From Kiritimatiellales bacterium (GTDB lineage: Bacteria > Verrucomicrobiota > Kiritimatiellia > Kiritimatiellales > Pontiellaceae), in NCBI GenBank assembly GCA_021734595.1, contig JAIPIO010000024.1, positions 1 through 19,224 on the forward strand: 19,224 nt of DNA, written 5' to 3'. A program made the position numbers and the translations under genes. This document shows, piece by piece, positions 15,127 through 19,224 of the stretch (positions within the stretch are counted from its first letter, which is position 1; every line of letters begins with the position of its first letter). Under the pieces are notes generated by a model. It made no database searches, had not been told where the DNA came from, and saw nothing but the letters and a program-made list of their open reading frames with translations.

Positions 15127-15168
15127 TTCACGTAAAAAACCTCACGTACGTGATGTGTTTCCGTGACA
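15127..15168. promoter_or_regulatory. Operator-like palindrome downstream of paaX (copy B)
   Basis: A perfect 12-base palindrome TCACGTACGTGA (15142-15153) is flanked by outer half-sites TCACGT (15128-15133) and CCGTGA (15161-15166). This is the same three-part architecture as the element upstream of paaX. It lies between the convergent ends of macB and paaX, where no promoter is expected. It could also act as a hairpin, but it lacks a GC-rich stem plus T-run. Confidence 0.6.
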
Positions 15169-15174
15169 CGTTGT

Positions 15175-15984
15175 CTAAAGAAGCCCCGCAATTCGGGTTC
15201 TAATACATTGATGTAGTGAGAAAACATCCCGTCCTAGATAGGCTGGCGGATGGAGTTTGCTTGGCAAAAGCGGGTCATGGAACATTGCTTGCGTATAGGC
15301 GGTGTTTTCCAGACGAAAGAACTCGATCAGCTCTTCCTGGCTTGCTGACGTGCTATTCAACAGCTTTAGATTTTCTCTCGTAACTTTCAGGTACTGCGAT
15401 TGAATGCTGTTGAGTTTGCCAAAATCCCAGGCTTCTTTGGCGACGGCAAGAGAACCTCTGCCCAGTACGGTTTTTGCTTCAAAAAGAAATGCTACGTCGT
15501 CAACGGCAGCCGCTTCGTTCAAATCCTGGTATTCCGGGCGGATATCGCGAGGAGTAACCCAGACGCTTTTCTGCAAGCATCCCATCCGGTGTCTCTTTAG
15601 GAATCCCCGAAGAGAATCCCGGTAGGCACGGTTTGTTTCCGGGACATCAAACATTAAAACATACCAAATGCCGATCCAGTTCGCATTCCAGTATTTCTCG
15701 GGGCGGTTTATGCCGGAAAAGCGGGTTTCCCCCTTCTTGCTCAAAGTTAAGGAAGGCAGGGAGCCATCGGTTTTCCGTTTGGCAATCAGACCGGCTTTCT
15801 CAAGTCTGTAGACGGCGCTTGAATAGGCTCGATTGTTTGGATAGCAATGATTGAAGATCACACTTCGACCTCTTGAAAGGAGAATGTCCGATGTTCCATA
15901 AAGCAAGTCCAGCAGATTGTCGCTGGCTTTCCTGCGGATTACGGGCAGGGAAAAGTCGGGGTGGTGCAATGGTTTCCAGTCCAT
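15175..15984 (-). CDS. PaaX-family transcriptional regulator
   Basis: This DNA-binding repressor is related to E. coli PaaX (phenylacetyl-CoA-responsive). From the ATG at 15984 it has 269 residues: a winged-helix region (about 20-90, SDNLLDLLYGTSDILLSRG, then AYSSAVYRLEKAGLI and LTLSKKGE), a middle domain with a Cas2-like ferredoxin pattern (about 105-145, WYVLMFDVPE...RGFLKRHRMGCLQKSVWVTP), and the C-terminal PaaX signature (HDPLLPSKLHPPAYLG). The frame continues to a GTG at 16020, but that codon lies inside the large upstream palindrome and has no Shine-Dalgarno; the ATG lacks a clear one too, so the start is uncertain. No phenylacetate genes are nearby. Palindromes at both ends suggest autoregulation and possibly control of the divergent ABC-F gene. 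Many PVC genomes carry PaaX-like proteins without paa genes, so the effector is unknown. Confidence 0.85.
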   Translation of the reverse strand: MDWKPLHHPDFSLPVIRRKASDNLLDLLYGTSDILLSRGRSVIFNHCYPNNRAYSSAVYRLEKAGLIAKRKTDGSLPSLTLSKKGETRFSGINRPEKYWNANWIGIWYVLMFDVPETNRAYRDSLRGFLKRHRMGCLQKSVWVTPRDIRPEYQDLNEAAAVDDVAFLFEAKTVLGRGSLAVAKEAWDFGKLNSIQSQYLKVTRENLKLLNSTSASQEELIEFFRLENTAYTQAMFHDPLLPSKLHPPAYLGRDVFSLHQCIRTRIAGLL

Positions 15985-16014
15985 GAAGGAACCATAGCTG
16001 TTGGAAGCAGGGGG

Positions 16015-16056
16015 TGTCACGTAAAATACTCACGATCGTGAGTGTTATACGTGACA
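16015..16056. promoter_or_regulatory. Large palindromic operator upstream of paaX (copy A)
   Basis: This is a 42-base inverted repeat centred between 16035 and 16036 in which 19 of 21 positions pair. The core ACTCACGATCGTGAGT (16028-16043) is perfect and the outer arms are TGTCACGTA and TACGTGACA. On the minus strand it contains TATAAC (16049-16044), a plausible -10 box for paaX, so a bound dimer would block transcription. Autorepression by PaaX is inferred; the divergent ABC-F gene could also be affected. Confidence 0.7.
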
Positions 16057-16072
16057 TCCGGGTTGGGCATTT

Positions 16073-16087
16073 TTCCAAGGTCTGGAA
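16073..16087 (-). repeat. Dispersed palindrome, perfect copy in the ABC-F leader region
   Basis: TTCCA-AGGTC-TGGAA has perfect arms and reads TTCCAGACCTTGGAA on the minus strand, identical to the copy at 6567. It is intergenic, between paaX and the ABC-F gene. Confidence 0.8.
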
Positions 16088-16124
16088 CTTTTACGTTGAA
16101 AAAGTTCCAATCATTGGAACTTTT
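16084..16124 (+). promoter_or_regulatory. Mutually exclusive hairpins upstream of the ABC-F gene
   Basis: AAAAGTTCC (16100-16108) can pair either with upstream GGAACTTTT (16084-16092, loop ACGTTGA) or with downstream GGAACTTTT (16116-16124, loop from the palindrome ATCAT). Two exclusive stems sharing one strand are the layout of an attenuator. No GC-rich terminator with T-run follows, so the function is open. Confidence 0.4.
16105..16119 (+). repeat. Dispersed palindrome, perfect copy with extended arms
   Basis: TTCCA-ATCAT-TGGAA; here pairing extends to ten-base arms (AAAAGTTCCA and TGGAACTTTT, 16100-16124), the longest of all copies in the window. Intergenic, in opposite orientation to the copy at 16073. 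Confidence 0.85.
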
Positions 16125-16157
16125 CCGGTAGGTTCTTCCGTTCCTTGGAAATAAAGC

Positions 16158-16172
16158 TTCCAGGCATTGGAA
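16158..16172 (+). repeat. Dispersed palindrome, perfect copy directly before the ABC-F start codon
   Basis: TTCCA-GGCAT-TGGAA ends four bases before the ATG at 16177. The right arm (TGGAAA) is the only purine-rich stretch available as a ribosome binding site, so hairpin formation could limit translation. Confidence 0.8.
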
Positions 16173-16176
16173 ACCC

Positions 16177-18084
16177 ATGATTGATTTTATACAAGTTAGC
16201 AAGCAGTTCGGCACACAGGATGTGCTCAAGGCGGTCACGTTCCGGATCAACGCCGGGGAGCGGGCCGGGATTGTCGGCCCGAACGGGGCGGGAAAGAGTA
16301 CCATCTTCGAGCTGGTCAGCGGCGAGATCGAGGCGGACAGCGGCGATGTGGTTCTGCCGAAAAACACCCGGCTCGGCTATTTGCACCAGCAGTTGAATCC
16401 CCACGCAGTCGACCGCAACCTGCTGGACTATGCCGAGGATTCCATCCCGGAGCTGAAGACGATTCCGGAGAAGATCCATGCATTGGAACATCAGATGGAG
16501 AATTTCCAGGGGGTGGAAAAAGAGCGCGCACTCAAAAAGATCGGCATTCTTCAGCATGAATTCGAGCATCTCGGCGGCTATGACATGCGCAGCCGCGCGG
16601 AGGCGGCACTGTGTGGGCTGGGGTTCCGGGTTCCGGAGTTTGAAAAGCCGTTTGCCTCGTTTAGCGGCGGGTGGCAGATGCGCGCGGAGCTGGCGCGGAC
16701 GCTGATTGCCAATCCGGATATTCTGATGCTGGACGAGCCATCGAACTATCTCGACCTGCCCGCAGTGGAATGGCTGCAGAAATTCCTGCGGAGTTATCAG
16801 GGTACCATGCTGCTTGTTTCGCACGACCGCTACCTGCTGCGGTCGCTGACGGATGTGACGCTGGAGGTGGCGGGCGGGAATGTGACGCGCTACCAGGGCG
16901 GCTACGACTATTACCTGCAGGAGCGCGAAGCGCGCATTCTGCATCAGGCGGCGGCAAAGAAGAACCAGGACCGCCAGCGCGAGCAGATCGAAAGTTTTGT
17001 GCGCCGCTTCCGGGCCAAGAGCTCGAAGGCCTCGCAGGTGCAGAGCCGGATCAAGATGCTGGAAAAGATGGAGCAGATCGATGCGCCGGCGATGGAATCG
17101 AACCTTTCCAAAATCCGCATCGGGGACCCTCCGCACAGCGGGCATGAGATTGTTCGACTGGAACAGGCGGGGCTGACCTACGACGGTGTGCAGTGGGTAT
17201 TCCGGGAACTGGATGTGAATGTCAACCGCAGTGATAAGATTGCACTGGTGGGTTACAACGGCATGGGGAAAACGACTCTGTTACGCGTGCTGGCCGGGCA
17301 GCTTCCGCCAAGTGCCGGGAAGCGCGTGCTGGGCCACAAGGTGGTGGTGGGCTACCAGAGTCAGGAGTTCGCCGAAACCATGCCGCCGGATAAAAGTGTT
17401 TTTCATATTGTGAAAGCGCGAAATCCCGCAGCCTCGGAAGCGCAGGTGCGCGGCCTGCTCGGCGGTTTCGGCTTCAGTGGCGATGCCGTGGAAAAACAGT
17501 GCAGCATCCTAAGCGGGGGCGAAAAAATCCGGTTGGCCTTCGCCCGGTTGTTTATTGATCCGCCCAACTTCCTGTTGCTCGACGAACCGACCACCCATCT
17601 GGATGTGAACGGGCGCGAAGCGCTGGAGCAGGCGCTGAAGAAATACAAGGGAACGGTCTGCTTCGTCAGCCATGATGTGACTTTTGTGCGCAACGTTGCC
17701 GAACAGATTATCGCGATTGATGGGCGGGGCGTGACGCGCTGGCCGGGCGGATACGACTACTACCTGCAAAAGCAGGAGGAGCGGAGCGCGGGGAACGGGG
17801 AGAAAAAGAATGTGCCCCTGGACCGCTCGGCGGAAGCATCTGTTCCCACGGGCAAGGAGGCGCGCGTTGCGCGCGCGCAGCAGCGCGAGGCGGAAAAGGC
17901 GCTGCGTAAAATCGAGAAGAAGATCGAAGGGCTGACGGCAGAGCAGTCCGCGTTAACCGACGAAATGATGTCGCGGCGCGATGCCGACTTCGCGGCCATC
18001 AACATCCGCCTGTCGCAGATCCAGAAAAGTATCCAATCATTGGAAACGAAGTGGGAAGAAACCGCCGAAACACTCGAAGGCTAA
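16177..18084 (+). CDS. ABC-F family ATPase (ribosome-associated translation factor)
   Basis: This soluble protein of 635 residues has two ATPase domains and no membrane segments. Domain 1 has Walker A GPNGAGKST (34-42), signature FSGGWQMR (162-169) and LMLDEPSNYLD with Glu187. Domain 2 has GYNGMGKTT (359-367), LSGGEK (445-450) and LLLDEPTTHLD with Glu470. The charged linker (about 245-320, with VRRFRAKSSKASQVQSR) is the ABC-F segment that enters the ribosomal E site towards the peptidyl-transferase centre. A C-terminal Lys/Glu-rich coiled coil (about 555-635) resembles Uup or YheS. Relatives rescue stalled ribosomes or protect against ribosome-binding antibiotics; the subtype cannot be told. 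The start at 16177 fits homology. Three palindrome copies lie in the gene and three in its leader region. It is divergent from paaX. Confidence 0.93.
   Translation: MIDFIQVSKQFGTQDVLKAVTFRINAGERAGIVGPNGAGKSTIFELVSGEIEADSGDVVLPKNTRLGYLHQQLNPHAVDRNLLDYAEDSIPELKTIPEKIHALEHQMENFQGVEKERALKKIGILQHEFEHLGGYDMRSRAEAALCGLGFRVPEFEKPFASFSGGWQMRAELARTLIANPDILMLDEPSNYLDLPAVEWLQKFLRSYQGTMLLVSHDRYLLRSLTDVTLEVAGGNVTRYQGGYDYYLQEREARILHQAAAKKNQDRQREQIESFVRRFRAKSSKASQVQSRIKMLEKMEQIDAPAMESNLSKIRIGDPPHSGHEIVRLEQAGLTYDGVQWVFRELDVNVNRSDKIALVGYNGMGKTTLLRVLAGQLPPSAGKRVLGHKVVVGYQSQEFAETMPPDKSVFHIVKARNPAASEAQVRGLLGGFGFSGDAVEKQCSILSGGEKIRLAFARLFIDPPNFLLLDEPTTHLDVNGREALEQALKKYKGTVCFVSHDVTFVRNVAEQIIAIDGRGVTRWPGGYDYYLQKQEERSAGNGEKKNVPLDRSAEASVPTGKEARVARAQQREAEKALRKIEKKIEGLTAEQSALTDEMMSRRDADFAAINIRLSQIQKSIQSLETKWEETAETLEG
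16474..16488 (+). repeat. Dispersed palindrome, one-mismatch copy in the ABC-F gene
   Basis: ATCCA-TGCAT-TGGAA has one arm mismatch, and the first spacer base is T rather than a purine. It encodes IHALE (residues 100-104), the usual frame. Confidence 0.5.
16503..16519. repeat. Dispersed palindrome, perfect arms with unusual spacer in the ABC-F gene
   Basis: TTTCCA-GGGGG-TGGAAA has perfect six-base arms but a spacer that breaks the RNCVT pattern. It encodes FQGVE (110-114), ten codons after the copy at 16474 begins. Confidence 0.7.
18031..18045 (+). repeat. Dispersed palindrome, one-mismatch copy in the ABC-F gene
   Basis: ATCCA-ATCAT-TGGAA has one arm mismatch and encodes IQSLE in the C-terminal coiled coil, where such a helix-friendly peptide is easily tolerated. 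Confidence 0.65.
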
Positions 18085-18093
18085 GAACGGGTG

Positions 18094-18108
18094 TTCCAGA
18101 CATTGGAA
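18094..18108 (+). repeat. Dispersed palindrome, perfect copy between convergent genes
   Basis: TTCCA-GACAT-TGGAA lies in the 31-base gap between the stops of the ABC-F gene and the acyltransferase gene. It is the only structure there, so it may serve as a 3' hairpin for both transcripts. Confidence 0.8.
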
Positions 18109-18115
18109 ACGGGGA

Positions 18116-19015
18116 TTACCTGATAGGATCGAGGATCCAGCGCTTGTTGTACCAGAAATACTGTTCGGGGGTCTTTTGGATTTCGGCGTCGAACCGGGTC
18201 ATCATCAGCTGCATCATGCGCTGGTAGTCCTCCTGTTTATCAAGCGATAGGTCAGGATGGATCGGGTCGAAAAAATGGCATTCGTGGCGCGTCCATCCGA
18301 TGCGACGGACGAAGCCGGGGTAGATGGGACAGTTGACCTGCCGGGCAAAGAGCGCGGTGCCTGCAGCAAGATTGGCCTTGCCGCCCAGAAAGTCGATGGA
18401 GAGCGCTTCGGTGCGTGCGCGCACATCGGGCAGTATGGCGAGTACCTTCCCTGCCTTCATCTTGCGGATGACGCTGCGCAATACTCCGGAGTCGTTTTCC
18501 ACCACCTCTGTTCCGGTGTTGTTGCGTGTGCGGTTTAGATAGTCATTGGTCAGAGGGTTTTTCTGGCTTCTGACAAAGGAGAAGGCGGGAATGCCGAAGT
18601 GATGGCACGCAATGTGACCGATTTCCCAGTTGCCCATATGGACGGTGGCGATGATATAGCTCGTGCCAAGCCGCTCGTGTTCGGATTTGAGGTGGCGCAT
18701 CTGTTCGGCCATGGGCTGCTTTTCCATATCTTGCAGCCTCATTTTCGGGAACCGCGCCGATTCGACGGCGTTGAAGCAGAGATTGCGCCAGGAGATCCAA
18801 GCAATGTGCCGGATCTCTCGATTGGAAAAACGGTCGCCGAAAACTTCGCGGATCCGGCGGCGCGCTTCGCTGGCGCGGAAGCGACCGATATAATGCATTG
18901 CCGCCGCGACAAGCCATGCGAGACAAAGTGCCGCCCGGTAGGGTAGAATGTGTATGAGACCGCCGGCACAGCGCAACAGGATATATTCAACAATGTGTTT
19001 CGGGCGGTGTTTCAT
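18116..19015 (-). CDS. Lysophospholipid / lipid A biosynthesis acyltransferase (LpxL/HtrB-like)
   Basis: This 299-residue inner-membrane acyltransferase has an N-terminal hydrophobic segment (about 12-42) and then the catalytic HX4E motif in TVHMGNWEIGH (His126, Glu131). The family blocks NRTRNNTGTEVV, LAILPD and FLGGKANLAAGTALFARQVNCPIYPGF follow. Relatives add secondary acyl chains to lipid A (or analogous lipids) using acyl-ACP. I chose the ATG at 19015 because it shares one base with the stop of the upstream frame (TGATG) and homology begins at MKHRPKH; an in-frame ATG at 19042 would add nine residues. The exact step (lauroyl or myristoyl type, or ornithine-lipid acylation) cannot be told. 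Confidence 0.88.
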   Translation of the reverse strand: MKHRPKHIVEYILLRCAGGLIHILPYRAALCLAWLVAAAMHYIGRFRASEARRRIREVFGDRFSNREIRHIAWISWRNLCFNAVESARFPKMRLQDMEKQPMAEQMRHLKSEHERLGTSYIIATVHMGNWEIGHIACHHFGIPAFSFVRSQKNPLTNDYLNRTRNNTGTEVVENDSGVLRSVIRKMKAGKVLAILPDVRARTEALSIDFLGGKANLAAGTALFARQVNCPIYPGFVRRIGWTRHECHFFDPIHPDLSLDKQEDYQRMMQLMMTRFDAEIQKTPEQYFWYNKRWILDPIR

Positions 19016-19224
19016 CAGGAGGCTTTTCTTTTGTTGTTCCATTTCCGTTCTTTGGGCGGATGGAGAAGTGCGTCTGATTTTGCTGAAAAGTAAACGGCTT
19101 GCTCGCCCAGAATATGCTCAAAACCGTGTTCCAATTCTCCGCAGGGTCTGACTTTGTAATCAAGCGCCGAATTTATGAACACCTTGGCTCCATTCACAAA
19201 TTGAACACAAATGCGCAGGGGGGT
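19015..19224 (-). CDS. Unidentified protein, C-terminal fragment (5' end beyond right edge)
   Basis: An open frame enters from the right edge and ends at a TGA sharing one base with the acyltransferase ATG (TGATG), an operon-like junction. The visible 69 residues include LRICVQFVNGAKVFINSALDY, CGELEHGFEHILGEQAVYF and a basic end (HPPKERKWNNKRKAS). A GTG at 19197 could start a short 60-residue protein, but continuation upstream is equally open. I do not recognise the family. Given its position it may belong to lipid or envelope metabolism, but that is only context. Confidence 0.45.
   Translation of the reverse strand, partial: TPLRICVQFVNGAKVFINSALDYKVRPCGELEHGFEHILGEQAVYFSAKSDALLHPPKERKWNNKRKAS

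Noticed and set aside
13947..15227. A 426-codon minus-strand open frame over macB
   Set aside because: It is a His/Gln/Asp-rich shadow of a clear MacB gene.
15300..15320. TTTTCCAGACGA half-site in paaX encoding RLEN
   Set aside because: The second arm has three mismatches; not counted as a copy.
15985..16020. GTG start of paaX at 16020
   Set aside because: The codon is inside the 42-bp palindrome and lacks a Shine-Dalgarno. The internal ATG is preferred, though not proven.
1..19224. CRISPR array, tRNA, rRNA, transposase or integrase
   Set aside because: No regularly spaced long direct repeats, cloverleaf candidates or recombinase motifs were seen. The short palindromes are irregularly spaced and lie inside genes. 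The Cas2-like pattern in PaaX is a known feature of that family.

Overview
The window (19.2 kb, moderately GC-rich, tightly packed genes on both strands) looks like chromosomal DNA of a Gram-negative bacterium of the PVC group. The best guess is Kiritimatiellota or a close relative such as Verrucomicrobiota or Lentisphaerota. This rests on FG-GAP/VCBS secreted proteins, a secreted protease with a C-terminal DxDxDGxPDxWE...NxxEW calcium-loop segment, a DUF3352-like exported protein, a PaaX-family regulator, and outer-membrane functions (TolC channel, lipid A-type acyltransferase). The taxonomic call is inference.

Layout. (1) 1-4417, minus strand: a probable operon of three exported proteins: an HtrA/S1C-type protease, a DUF3352-like protein and an FG-GAP protein that runs off the left edge. 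A good sigma70-like promoter lies at 4429-4457. (2) 4506-7442, minus strand: cmoA-cmoB-avtA, i.e. the two enzymes that make the 5-oxyacetyl-uridine tRNA wobble modification plus valine-pyruvate aminotransferase. (3) 7512-8771, plus strand: a secreted trypsin-fold protease. (4) 8773-10392, minus strand: a polytopic GT-C glycosyltransferase. (5) 10706-15122, plus strand: a complete tripartite export system (TolC-type channel, MacA-type adaptor, MacB-type ABC permease). (6) 15175-15984, minus strand: a PaaX-like regulator between two related large palindromes. (7) 16177-18084, plus strand: an ABC-F translation factor with a structured leader. (8) 18116-19224, minus strand: a lipid A-type acyltransferase and the 3' end of an unidentified upstream gene.

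The most unusual signal is a dispersed 15-bp interrupted palindrome with consensus TTCCARNCVTTGGAA. I find 13 copies with perfect arms and 6 with a one-base change in one arm. It occurs both between genes and inside conserved coding sequence. In 11 of 13 coding copies it is read in the same frame and encodes (F/I/L/V)-(Q/H)-x-(L/V)-E. Compared with remembered E. coli AvtA and CmoB sequences, the copies replace residues without adding length, so they look like a genome-wide DNA signal maintained by substitution (comparable to DNA-uptake sequences or the cyanobacterial HIP1 palindrome) rather than inserted elements. They are absent from 7.6-16.0 kb, which contains the glycosyltransferase, the efflux operon and paaX.

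No rRNA, tRNA, CRISPR array, transposase or integrase was recognised.
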